Below are positions 35,114 through 43,118 of a DNA stretch of 64,000 bases, in pieces. The position numbers were made by a program, and so were the translations under genes. How positions within the stretch are numbered: position 1 is the first letter of the stretch; each line of letters begins with the position of its first letter. The notes under the pieces were generated by a model. It did not search any database, was not told where the DNA came from, and saw only the letters and a program-made list of their open reading frames with translations. Location: positions 1 through 64,000 of the forward strand of contig CALKXD010000098.1 in NCBI GenBank assembly GCA_938003855.1, given 5' to 3'. Origin of the DNA: an uncultured Granulosicoccaceae bacterium. GTDB lineage: Bacteria > Pseudomonadota > Gammaproteobacteria > Granulosicoccales > Granulosicoccaceae.

Positions 35114-36619
35114 ATGGCCACTGCAAAAGTTGTCAAAGACGAAGCGAGCAGCGCAACCGGCTCAGGGATACGCACCGGCGCGCAGTACCTGGCCGGACTA
35201 CGTGATGACCGCGAGATCTGGACTCAGGGTCAGCGTATCACCGATGTCACCGCCGAACCCGGCATGATGCGAGGCGCGCACACCCTGGCCTCCTTTCTGG
35301 ATAAACAGCACAGCGAAGAGTATCAGGACACGGTGACTTATGTTGCCGAAGACGGATTGCGCTGCGCGATGGCGTATCAGGTGCCCAAATCTATAGAAGA
35401 CATTCGCGCTCGCGGCAGCGCCTACTACGAGTGGGCTAAATGGTCTAACGGCATGTTCGGTCGCACACCCGACTATAAAAACGCGTCGCTGATGGCGTTC
35501 TCCGCAGCCACGCCTTTTCTAGCGCAGGGCACCAAAGGCCCCGGTGGCGACGCCATGGCACAGAACATGGTGAACTTCTATAACGATGTGCGCAGAAACG
35601 ACAAGGTCCTGACCCATACGCTGGTCAACCCGACAGTCAATCACGCGATGGCGGCGTCGGGAAAATTCTCCGAAAAAGTAGCGTTGCAGGTAGTCGAAGA
35701 AACCGCCGACGGGATCATCGTCAATGGCGCACGGCTACTCGCCACACTGGGACCGCTGTCCGATGAAATAGAAGTTTTCCCATCGACGGTGCTGCGTGCA
35801 TCAGAAGAGAACATTCCCTTTGCCTTTGCGTTTGCTATTCCGATTGCCACACCGGGACTGAAACTGATCTGTCGCGATACCTACGACCACGGCAAGTCCA
35901 ACTTTGATGCGCCGCTGTCGTCCCGCTACGAAGAAATGGATGCCGTGGTTATTTTTGAAAACGTCCTGGTTCCCTGGGAGCGGGTGTTCATGTACGGCCA
36001 GCCGGAATTGTGCAACCAGGCCTTTGGCACCACCAATGCTGTCGTCCACATGGCTCATCAGGTGGCTTGCGGCAAACTGGCCAAGTCCGAGTTCATGGTC
36101 GGCTTAATGTGTGCGATCGCCAAGGCGACGGGCCGCGATAAAGACATGTACACAAAGGGCCTGATCGCCGAAGTTATGCAAATGACAGAAACCGTCCGCG
36201 CCCTGCTCTATTCTGCAGAAGCGCAGGCACACGAAGATCAGTACGGCAATTTTGTGCCTCTCAGAGGGCCGCTCGATACCTCGCGTAACCTGTACCCGAA
36301 GATGTACCCGAGGATGGTTGAAATACTTCAGCTGATTGGCTCATCGTCACTGATGGCCACCCCCTCCGAGGCCGATTTCTCAAATGAAATGGCCAACGAC
36401 GTCGAACAGTACTTTCAGCTTACCAACCTTGAATCCAGAGACCGGGTTGGCCTGTACCGTCTGGCGCATGATGTTGCCGTTTCAGGATTCGGCAATCGTC
36501 AGGCATTATATGAGCGGTTCTTTTTCGGACCACCGGGACTGATGGCTTCTGCCTACTACGATATCTACGCCAAAGACCCGCTAACCGAACGCGTAGAGTC
36601 ACTACTCGCTTCTAATTAG
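35114..36619 (+). CDS. hpaB: 4-hydroxyphenylacetate 3-monooxygenase, oxygenase component (HpaB family)
   Basis: The 501-residue enzyme belongs to the two-component FADH2-dependent hydroxylase family of HpaB. It shows TGAQYLAGLRDDREIW at the N-terminus, the flavin/substrate region AFAIPIATPGLKLICRDTYD, and FENVLVPWERVFMYG. The family hydroxylates phenolic acids ortho to the hydroxyl. Substrate specificity (4-hydroxyphenylacetate, phenol, chlorophenol or pyrrole carboxylate) is not settled. I start at ATG 35114, with AAGG 9 nt upstream. In-frame codons from 35063 give no family match. It lacks an adjacent HpaC. The reductase gene 352 nt downstream is of another type. Its TAG stop is the first codon of a 64-bp repeat. 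Confidence 0.83.
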   Translation: MATAKVVKDEASSATGSGIRTGAQYLAGLRDDREIWTQGQRITDVTAEPGMMRGAHTLASFLDKQHSEEYQDTVTYVAEDGLRCAMAYQVPKSIEDIRARGSAYYEWAKWSNGMFGRTPDYKNASLMAFSAATPFLAQGTKGPGGDAMAQNMVNFYNDVRRNDKVLTHTLVNPTVNHAMAASGKFSEKVALQVVEETADGIIVNGARLLATLGPLSDEIEVFPSTVLRASEENIPFAFAFAIPIATPGLKLICRDTYDHGKSNFDAPLSSRYEEMDAVVIFENVLVPWERVFMYGQPELCNQAFGTTNAVVHMAHQVACGKLAKSEFMVGLMCAIAKATGRDKDMYTKGLIAEVMQMTETVRALLYSAEAQAHEDQYGNFVPLRGPLDTSRNLYPKMYPRMVEILQLIGSSSLMATPSEADFSNEMANDVEQYFQLTNLESRDRVGLYRLAHDVAVSGFGNRQALYERFFFGPPGLMASAYYDIYAKDPLTERVESLLASN

Positions 36620-36680
36620 TGCCTATCCAGAAACACGGTGTCGCGAGGATCATTCAGGTGCGTGAGATTTTGCCGACCAC
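36617..36680 (+). repeat. 64-bp dispersed repeat, copy L
   Basis: It starts with the hpaB stop codon (TAGTGCC) and ends in TTTTGCCGACCAC. Together with copy R, which faces it across 34 nt, it forms a 162-bp imperfect palindrome. Confidence 0.8.
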
Positions 36681-36714
36681 AGGTAGGCGCTTAGTTGTTC
36701 TTAAGTAACTACAC

Positions 36715-36778
36715 GTGGTCGGCAAACTATGGCGTGCCTGAGTGGTAGGCAGTAGCGCTTGTTTCTGGGTGGGCGATA
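36715..36778 (-). repeat. 64-bp dispersed repeat, copy R (inverted)
   Basis: This copy is inverted relative to D and L. It shares with D an uninterrupted core (AAACAAGCGCTACTGC). The L-R pair fills much of the gap between hpaB and the reductase gene and would fold into a long hairpin in the transcript, like a BIME or small MITE. Confidence 0.8.
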
Positions 36779-36971
36779 ATCAGCCGACAGTTCGCCACCA
36801 GACACCGGTACTGTGGTGTCTGCGCGGCGCGACTACGCAGGAAATTGCTCTTGCACCTGCGGGGGCCGGGCACGCTGACCCGGCTGTTGCAAAATTATTG
36901 TGTACCGCCTGACAATACCATCAGACACTAACACGCAGACAGTCACCAACAGCAAATACAAGGATAACGCG

Positions 36972-37928
36972 ATGGAAGATGCTCCGTTCAGCTCAAGAGA
37001 CCTCCGTGACGCACTCTCAACCTTTGCGACCGGTGTTACGATTGTCACCTCAGTGGACGGCTCCGATGCGCCCATCGGCATGACAGCATCGAGTTTTAAT
37101 TCCGTCTCTATGGACCCGCCACTGATACTCTGGAGTGTCACCAAATCAGCGCTGTCGGCTTTAGCATTCAAGCAGGCCACACACTTTGCCGTACATATTT
37201 TGTCGAGTGATCAGGTCGCCTTATCGAATCGCTTCGCAAAGACCGGTGAAGACAAATTCAGCGGCACAGACTACACCACCAACCAGCATGGCGTACCGCT
37301 GTTGTCGCACTGCGCTTGCCGCTTTGACTGCAGCACCTGGGCTACCTATGAAGGTGGCGATCACTGGATTATTGTCGGCAGAGTCGAGGCGATCACCCGC
37401 GCCAATACCGAGTCGCTGGTGTTTAGCGCTGGCGCTTACTCCACCGCCAGCCCGCTGCGTAACATACAGCCTGGCACCGACACCGTAGACTCGCGTTCAC
37501 ATCCCATAGATGGCTTATTGATCTATAATTTGTCGCGTGCCTATCGACAGATGTCCGGCCATTTCCACAGCGTCGTTCGCGACAGCGGCCTTACCGTGCC
37601 GGACTGGCGGCTGTTGGCATCGCTTCACGGGCGCGCCAGTCGCAACCTGCCTGAGCTCGCAGAACGCACTTTCATTGACATTGAATCCCTGACAGACATG
37701 CTGCAGGGGATGGAAGAAAACGGTTTGTGCAAAGTGACCAGAGTAGACGGACAGCTACAGGTGGAGGGCACAAATGCAGGCCATGACCGGGTCGAACATC
37801 TGATCAAGCTTGGCAGGCAGCACGACGAGCTTGCCCTGCAGGGCACCGATGACAATGCCCTGCCAGAACTGATCTCACTGTTGCGCCGCATCGTAGTCAA
37901 TTGCAGCAACATAAAGAGCCAGCACTAG
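36972..37928 (+). CDS. Flavin reductase with C-terminal MarR-like domain (C1-type HPA hydroxylase reductase)
   Basis: The 318-residue protein has an N-terminal flavin reductase domain (about 8-165; STFATGVTIVTS, IGMTASSFNSVSMDPPLILWS). It is joined to a winged-helix, MarR-like domain (about 180-300; LIYNLSRAYRQM, GLTVPDWRLLASL). This matches C1, the reductase of Acinetobacter 4-hydroxyphenylacetate hydroxylase, whose C-terminal domain binds the substrate and relieves inhibition of NADH oxidation. It should supply reduced flavin to the upstream HpaB-type oxygenase. AAGGA (36960-36964) lies 7 nt before the ATG at 36972. The repeat pair in front may set its expression level. Confidence 0.83.
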   Translation: MEDAPFSSRDLRDALSTFATGVTIVTSVDGSDAPIGMTASSFNSVSMDPPLILWSVTKSALSALAFKQATHFAVHILSSDQVALSNRFAKTGEDKFSGTDYTTNQHGVPLLSHCACRFDCSTWATYEGGDHWIIVGRVEAITRANTESLVFSAGAYSTASPLRNIQPGTDTVDSRSHPIDGLLIYNLSRAYRQMSGHFHSVVRDSGLTVPDWRLLASLHGRASRNLPELAERTFIDIESLTDMLQGMEENGLCKVTRVDGQLQVEGTNAGHDRVEHLIKLGRQHDELALQGTDDNALPELISLLRRIVVNCSNIKSQH

Positions 37929-37989
37929 TACCAACTTATAGAAGCCACCACAAGTTTGGGCCTGCCGAACCACGCTTAGTGACTATCTA

Positions 37990-38025
37990 TATAACGATGC
38001 TGCAAGCACTGTAAAATCCGTTATA
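37990..38025. repeat. Inverted repeat between reductase and WGW-repeat gene
   Basis: TATAACG (37990-37996) and CGTTATA (38019-38025) are perfect 7-nt arms around a 22-nt loop, with partial extension outward (ATCTA/TAGAT). It could be a terminator stem or an operator. No T-tract follows. Confidence 0.35.
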
Positions 38026-38120
38026 GATTAACTGCAAACGTCAATTCTGTTTAAGAAACGCTGACTATTTCCCTAAGCGATGATTTTTCGCGAGACATCC
38101 GTTAAGATGCCTTGGCAACT

Positions 38121-38141
38121 AGCCCTCCCGGAGGCATGACA
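38121..38141 (+). promoter_or_regulatory. Leader motif shared with the second WGW-repeat gene
   Basis: A 21-nt block (AGCCC...CCGGA...TGACA) lies 78 nt before the ATG. It matches 16 of 21 positions with a block 69 nt before the other WGW-repeat gene (44327-44307, minus strand). It could be a promoter element or regulator site. Confidence 0.3.
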
Positions 38142-38219
38142 GTATCTAGATCTGTGCAGGAATTATTCACTCCCGCTGGTTGATTACCTTTATTGTCTAC
38201 CTACTGGAGTTACATCACG

Positions 38220-39113
38220 ATGTTTATCAAATGGTTAAATGCTTCCACCCTCACACTGGTGGTGGTCACCGCCAGTGCCGCCGCCTCAGCACAGAGCTTT
38301 CCGGAGTGTACTCTGGCAGACTCCGATCCAGATGGTGATGGTTACGGCTGGGAGAACAATGCAACCTGCCGTGTCGCAGACCCGCTGGTCCCCCCTGTCA
38401 TTACTCGCAATGACAACGGCCAGACAGTCAATCAGACACGTGCCTACTGGCTTGAGTCAGACCTGACTGCCGACAGTGTTACCTGCCAGAGCTATATTTT
38501 CTACCCGGACCCGGCAGACAGCTCTACAGGCTCCTACATAGCCGATCCGTTCAGCCCGGTTTACACACACACTGCGGACGGACAGGTCACTCAGACAATA
38601 AACGGCAATTTTGCCGGTACATCAAGCTGGTCAATCACCGACGGCATCTATAGTGGCGCGGCATTTATGTCTCAGACGGCATTTGTTGACGTCGACTTCC
38701 AGGCTGCCAATGCAAACGCCAGCAGAGGCTGGAGCAGTGCTGCGGGCTACTGGCAATGTGACGGAGCAGCACCAACCGGCAGCCCGCCGCCAACACCGGC
38801 CCCGTGCATTGATACGCCGCCAGCCGGTGATGGATGGGGCTGGAACGGTTCTACAAGCTGCCAGATCGCCAAACCACCGCAGTGCATTGATACCGACCCG
38901 GTAGGTGATGGCTGGGGCTGGGATGGCACCAGCAGCTGCCGCATCACTACGACGCCGGTTTGCATCGACACCGACCCGGTAGATGATGGCTGGGGCTGGA
39001 ACGGCTCGACCTCCTGCACCGTCGGAAACCCGACCGAGGGCCCCTGTGTCGACAGTGAGCCCGTTGGCGACGGATGGGGATGGAATGGCGTGACTTCGTG
39101 CGCTATCCCATAG
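38220..39113 (+). CDS. Secreted protein with Cys-flanked DGWGW repeats
   Basis: The 297-residue product has a Sec signal (cleavage near ASA-Q), an unrecognised central region (about 60-190) and four C-terminal repeats. Their pattern is C-I-D-T-D-P-V-G-D-G-W-G-W-N-G-x-x-S-C, joined by Pro/Thr linkers. A degenerate copy follows the signal peptide. Two cysteines bracket each repeat, and the acidic DxDxDG-like loop suggests a small disulfide-closed, perhaps calcium-binding module. Similar repeats occur as appendages in secreted proteins of marine bacteria, but no function is established. GGAG lies 10 nt before the ATG. The repeat recurs in the gene at 43.1-44.2 kb. Confidence 0.7.
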   Translation: MFIKWLNASTLTLVVVTASAAASAQSFPECTLADSDPDGDGYGWENNATCRVADPLVPPVITRNDNGQTVNQTRAYWLESDLTADSVTCQSYIFYPDPADSSTGSYIADPFSPVYTHTADGQVTQTINGNFAGTSSWSITDGIYSGAAFMSQTAFVDVDFQAANANASRGWSSAAGYWQCDGAAPTGSPPPTPAPCIDTPPAGDGWGWNGSTSCQIAKPPQCIDTDPVGDGWGWDGTSSCRITTTPVCIDTDPVDDGWGWNGSTSCTVGNPTEGPCVDSEPVGDGWGWNGVTSCAIP

Positions 39114-39127
39114 ACGCTTAGCGCGAC

Positions 39128-39163
39128 CACCTGCATTGCGGCATTGGCGCTTCAATGCAGGTG
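39128..39163 (+). terminator. Hairpin after WGW-repeat gene
   Basis: CACCTGCATTG (39128-39138) pairs perfectly with CAATGCAGGTG (39153-39163) across 14 nt, 14 nt after the stop. A second AT-rich inverted repeat (AAATCAC/GTGATTT, 39211-39235) followed by TTTTT lies further on. Confidence 0.5.
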
Positions 39164-39388
39164 ACAGAGGCAAACCTGGATTGGCTCGATGATCAGCTAT
39201 ACTTAACGCGAAATCACCTATAACTATAGTGATTTTGCTGTTTTTCAGCCTTGCCAATCACAATAGTGTCTTGCTCGACAAACCCGGTCATTTGCACCGG
39301 GCTGATCAGTCATCGTGTGCCACGAGTACGAAGTATTGTGCGTAATACATACTGGCCGGCCCGCATAGATTACGCAGCCTGACCAGCG

Positions 39389-40144
39389 CTACTCTTGCCG
39401 GTTGAACCGGGAGTGCTCCAGAAAGTGCAACACCTGATCAATCACCTCGCCGGCCCGCATGATGAACGTATGGGTATAGGGTAAATCGATGAAGTCGGTC
39501 ATTCCAACGACTTTGGTGTTTTCGAGGGATACTTTGCCGTCGTCAGGGTTTGGCAGCAGCTGTGAAAGCAGCGGATTAAATGTCCGGGTTCCGGCTATGA
39601 CACCAACGGGGTAATCTACCGGCCCTAATTGTTGTGGAATGCTGTGCTTATCGGTACCGAGCTGCATGCCCGCCGGCCCGTTAATCAGAGAGTAGCCGGG
39701 CGCATTGCGCAATTGATCAACCACCTCACTGCCCTGATTCGGCGGCGCGATCATCACCACTTTGCCAAGTGATAGAAAATCGTTGTGCTGCAGATAATAC
39801 CGCACCAGGATGCCACCCAGCGAATGGGTCACAAAGTGCACATTCGCACTGGGCGCGCATTGCTCATAACCCCGTGTTTTCACCGCTAGCGGGGCAAGCT
39901 CTTCGATCGGCTTATGTCGCGACGGGTAATTTACATTAACCACCGAAAAGCCTGCTTTTTGCAACGGGGCCACAAGCGGCGTCATTGAGCCCGAGGTACG
40001 TGCCAACCCGTGAATCAATACAACGCAATCTGCCAGTGCCACTGCACCGCCCATGGAAGCCGCCAGCACAAGTGCCGCTGTCACAATCAGGCGCCGCGCA
40101 AACGCCAGTGCGTTTATTACCAGTGCGTTTATTAGCAAAGTCAC
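39389..40144 (-). CDS. Exported lipase/esterase-like alpha/beta hydrolase
   Basis: The 251-residue protein has an N-terminal signal or anchor segment (RRLIVTAALVLAASMGGAVALA). It continues as a lipase-type hydrolase with CVVLIHGLART, the nucleophile elbow THSLGG and NQGSEVVDQL, followed by a late YTHTFIM that offers the catalytic histidine. It resembles small triacylglycerol lipases and PGAP1-like acetyltransferases/esterases of gammaproteobacteria, so ester hydrolysis in the periplasm is likely. The start is a GTG overlapping the xylulokinase stop by 4 nt (GTGA), which indicates coupled translation. The functional link to a sugar kinase is not obvious. Confidence 0.75.
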   Translation of the reverse strand: MTLLINALVINALAFARRLIVTAALVLAASMGGAVALADCVVLIHGLARTSGSMTPLVAPLQKAGFSVVNVNYPSRHKPIEELAPLAVKTRGYEQCAPSANVHFVTHSLGGILVRYYLQHNDFLSLGKVVMIAPPNQGSEVVDQLRNAPGYSLINGPAGMQLGTDKHSIPQQLGPVDYPVGVIAGTRTFNPLLSQLLPNPDDGKVSLENTKVVGMTDFIDLPYTHTFIMRAGEVIDQVLHFLEHSRFNRQE

Positions 40145-41601
40145 GTTGTTGCCGAGAGTGGTTTCACCGCTGGATACAAGGCCTGGAATCGCTCGTAGGC
40201 GTGCAAGTAACTGTCCCGCAGCGCGGTCACCGGTTCGACCGTTCTAGCGACAGGGGCAGCCCGACAAACGACCATCGGATCGGCACTCTCAGCGGCAATC
40301 AGGCCCAGTCGTGCGGCACCGAAGGCCGCACCAAACTCCCCTGCCGTCAATATGTCTACCGGGCGATCCAGTGCCGTGGCAAGACTGCGCAGCCAGTACT
40401 CAGATTGCGAACCACCGCCGACAGCGGTCACTCGCGAGACATCACTGCCGGCTTCTTTCAGTGCATGCAGGTTGTCGCGGAACGCGAAGCTCACACCATC
40501 GAGTATCGTGCGGGTGATCTCTGCTCGCGATGTTGAGGTAGTCAATCCCGCAATAACCCCGCGGATGTGAGCATCATTATGCGGCGTGCGCTCGCCCGAC
40601 AAATACGGTAGAAATGTCAGCGACGACGGCGCCTGAAGCTCAGTGCCGAGCGCGTTGGTAAGATCGGCCGCATCTTCGCCAACCAGTCCGGCGTACCAGT
40701 TCAGTGAATCGGTTGCCGACAGAATCACACCCATCTGGTGCCACATTCCGGGCAGTGCATGACAGAACGCATGCACCGCACTGCTGATGTTGGGCTTAAA
40801 GCTATCGTTACTGACAAACAGCACCCCTGAAGTGCCCAGCGATGCAAACGCCGACCCTGCTTCAATGGTACCCAGACCACAGGCCGATGCCGCGTTATCA
40901 CCGGCTCCACCCGCCACTACAACTCGATTATTCATGCCCCAGCGATCAGCCAGCCCGTCACGCAACTGGCCGCTGACTTCTGTACCTTCTACCAGTGATG
41001 GCATTTGATCTCTGGACATTCCGGTGGCTGCAAGAATCTCGTCAGACCACTGGCGATTGGCAATATCCAGCCAGCCCATACCCGATGCATCAGACATATC
41101 CGACACGCTTTCCCCGGTCAGCCAGAGACGTAAATAATCTTTGGGCAACAGCACTTTCGCCACCTTGCTATAGACCTCCGGCTCATGCGCTTTGCACCAG
41201 GCTAACTTTGGTGCGGTATAACCGGGAAACACAATATTGCCGAGGATCGACGCGATCGTGCTATCAGCATTCATAGCGGCTGCTTCAACATAGCTGCGAG
41301 TGTCGTTCCACAAAATACAGGGACGCAGCACCTGATCCGATTTATCCAGCAAAGTGGCCCCGTGCTGCTGACCCGATAGACCAATACCCCGGACAGCGGC
41401 GAGTTGGTCGGGATGCGACTCTCGCAACGCATCAAAGGCCTGCTCGGTGGCACTGACCCAGTCCGCCGGTGCCTGTTCACTCCAACCGTGATGCAGGTTC
41501 GACACCGTCAGCGATGCAGATGCGCTTGCAACAATCCCTTGCGTATCATCGATGAGTAAGGCTTTTACCCCAGAGGTGCCAAGATCGATTCCCAGGTACA
41601 T
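40141..41601 (-). CDS. xylB: Xylulokinase (FGGY kinase)
   Basis: The 486-residue kinase has the FGGY phosphate motifs YLGIDLGTSGVKALL at the start, GLSGQQHG, CILWNDTR and, later, VTAVGGGSQSEYWLRSLA. Length and motifs match xylulokinase, which phosphorylates D-xylulose to xylulose 5-phosphate. Related ribulokinases and glycerol kinases lack this exact GLSGQQHG context. The ATG at 41601 has GGAGAG upstream. Longer in-frame extensions are not conserved. No xylose isomerase or sugar transporter is adjacent, so the substrate may enter via other polyol routes. It overlaps the lipase-like gene. Confidence 0.85.
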   Translation of the reverse strand: MYLGIDLGTSGVKALLIDDTQGIVASASASLTVSNLHHGWSEQAPADWVSATEQAFDALRESHPDQLAAVRGIGLSGQQHGATLLDKSDQVLRPCILWNDTRSYVEAAAMNADSTIASILGNIVFPGYTAPKLAWCKAHEPEVYSKVAKVLLPKDYLRLWLTGESVSDMSDASGMGWLDIANRQWSDEILAATGMSRDQMPSLVEGTEVSGQLRDGLADRWGMNNRVVVAGGAGDNAASACGLGTIEAGSAFASLGTSGVLFVSNDSFKPNISSAVHAFCHALPGMWHQMGVILSATDSLNWYAGLVGEDAADLTNALGTELQAPSSLTFLPYLSGERTPHNDAHIRGVIAGLTTSTSRAEITRTILDGVSFAFRDNLHALKEAGSDVSRVTAVGGGSQSEYWLRSLATALDRPVDILTAGEFGAAFGAARLGLIAAESADPMVVCRAAPVARTVEPVTALRDSYLHAYERFQALYPAVKPLSATT

Positions 41602-41842
41602 TTTTTCTCTCCAGACAAATTTTTTTGCAAGCAACGACAACCACCAACACGTGACCGAGTCGATGTCAAATTAAAGACACTGACGATGTGCAGGGTTTAA
41701 ATGTTAATACGGTCAGCGCAGAGATGCGACTGACACACGGCCAGTATGCCTGTAGTGACCCGAAGGCTGCCACCGTGCAGGGGCGCTATGAGCGCGTCAG
41801 TGCTATTGCAATGTGGCTGATCCAACCACCAAAGCCGGGGCG

Positions 41843-42943
41843 TTACTGTGTTTCGGGCAGGTCTGTTGACAGAGACAGCGCAATATCTGCATCTCTGATC
41901 TGCTTTTGCACACTTTCTACGTCGCGAACAAACGCTCCATATCGCCGGGCTTGTTGTGGCAATGCAGCCAGTGCAGCCTCGGCTGACAGCTTGTCGGGGA
42001 AGATACCGACGCTCAGACCATATTCATTCCTTGCCGCCCGACGTAAACGGAACAAATAGATCGATGTCGGGTAGTCGTTAAACTGCTGAGCAAAACGCAC
42101 CAGAAAAGGGCGATTAGCCGTTGATCCGATCTGAATCAGAAAACTGTCTTCGGGCTGAGCAAGGATCCAGTTGTTATCACGATCCTCGACCGTGGTGCCG
42201 GGTTCCACGGGAATAGACGCCGAGACAGCCGCTGACCGGACCTCTGACGCGACAGGGTCTCCGGGCTCAAGCGGACGGATCAGCGGATCATCAACGTTGC
42301 TCTCTACCGCCGGAGTTACCGCCGCAACGAGTGCGCCGGTATCGACAGTTGCAGCGGTGGACACTGCGGCCACGCGGGGTAATGCCGCAACGATGGCCGG
42401 ATCCAGTGCTTCGGTGTCTGCGGATGTTGCAGTGTCTGCGTCAAGTGGCAAGTCGGGCGCCGGTTCAGGCAGCGCGGCCTGCACTATTTCGTCAGTTACT
42501 ACAAAAGGCTGAGGCTCTGCGTTGTCCTCAACCGCAAACACCCGCACGCTGTCATCGACCGGTAAAATCCCGGTGGCAGGCTTCGGGGAGGTCTCGACGC
42601 TGGCTGTTGCAACACGACTTTGATCGCTCGCTGCTGGTGTCTCATTGCTGCGGGTAGCAAGGCTTTTTAACAATGCCACGCGTTCGGCAGTCAGCGGCTC
42701 AACATCGGCGGCAGCGGGTTTCTCTATAGTCGCGGTTGGCAACGGTAATTGCGCACTGACTACGGCACGATATGGATCGGCGGTGCCGTACAAAACGTAC
42801 CAGATGCCATAACAAAACACACAGAGCAACAGAAGCTTGAACAGCACCGACACACCGTCGAGCACCCAGGATAACGCGGCATAAGGTGAATTGTTGATAC
42901 GAGCGATGCGCAAATCTTCACGTATCTCGCTGACTAGACTCAT
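41843..42943 (-). CDS. Single-span membrane protein with SPOR-like domain
   Basis: The 366-residue protein has a short cytoplasmic N-terminus, one membrane span (about 33-55, VLFKLLLLCVFCYGIWYVLYG) and a long low-complexity Ala/Pro/Val/Asp linker. Its C-terminal domain resembles DamX-type SPOR: WILAQPEDSFLIQIGS, then YLFRLRRAARNEYGLSVGIF, then SAEAALAALPQQAR. SPOR domains bind peptidoglycan stripped of stem peptides at the division site, so a role in cell division or envelope maintenance is likely. It lies alone between xylB and the WGW-repeat gene. Confidence 0.65.
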   Translation of the reverse strand: MSLVSEIREDLRIARINNSPYAALSWVLDGVSVLFKLLLLCVFCYGIWYVLYGTADPYRAVVSAQLPLPTATIEKPAAADVEPLTAERVALLKSLATRSNETPAASDQSRVATASVETSPKPATGILPVDDSVRVFAVEDNAEPQPFVVTDEIVQAALPEPAPDLPLDADTATSADTEALDPAIVAALPRVAAVSTAATVDTGALVAAVTPAVESNVDDPLIRPLEPGDPVASEVRSAAVSASIPVEPGTTVEDRDNNWILAQPEDSFLIQIGSTANRPFLVRFAQQFNDYPTSIYLFRLRRAARNEYGLSVGIFPDKLSAEAALAALPQQARRYGAFVRDVESVQKQIRDADIALSLSTDLPETQ

Positions 42944-42975
42944 AGATTCTCGAGCTTCCCGATAGGCTGTTTACT

Positions 42976-43007
42976 CAAGCCCGCTACTTTGCAACATCTC
43001 GGGCTTG
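42976..43007 (-). terminator. Hairpin between WGW-repeat and SPOR genes
   Basis: CAAGCCCG (42976-42983) and CGGGCTTG (43000-43007) pair perfectly around a 16-nt loop in the gap downstream of the minus-strand WGW-repeat gene. No T-tract follows on that strand. Confidence 0.35.
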
Positions 43008-43118
43008 TCAGCAGTTTTCTTACTGCTTTGCCATCATGAACTAGAGAAGCAAATTTGCGTTTATAGACCAACTACCTTGTATGGAGGATGACGTAATTAT
43101 GCGACTTTTCATGCCTGG

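Noticed and set aside
38060..38160. Possible cyclic-di-GMP (GEMM) riboswitch before the first WGW-repeat gene
   Set aside because: I looked for the conserved GEMM core and tetraloop pattern and could not fit it. Only short dyads are present.
41688..42059. 123-codon plus-strand frame upstream of and over the SPOR gene
   Set aside because: It overlaps the conserved SPOR domain on the other strand and has no coding character of its own.
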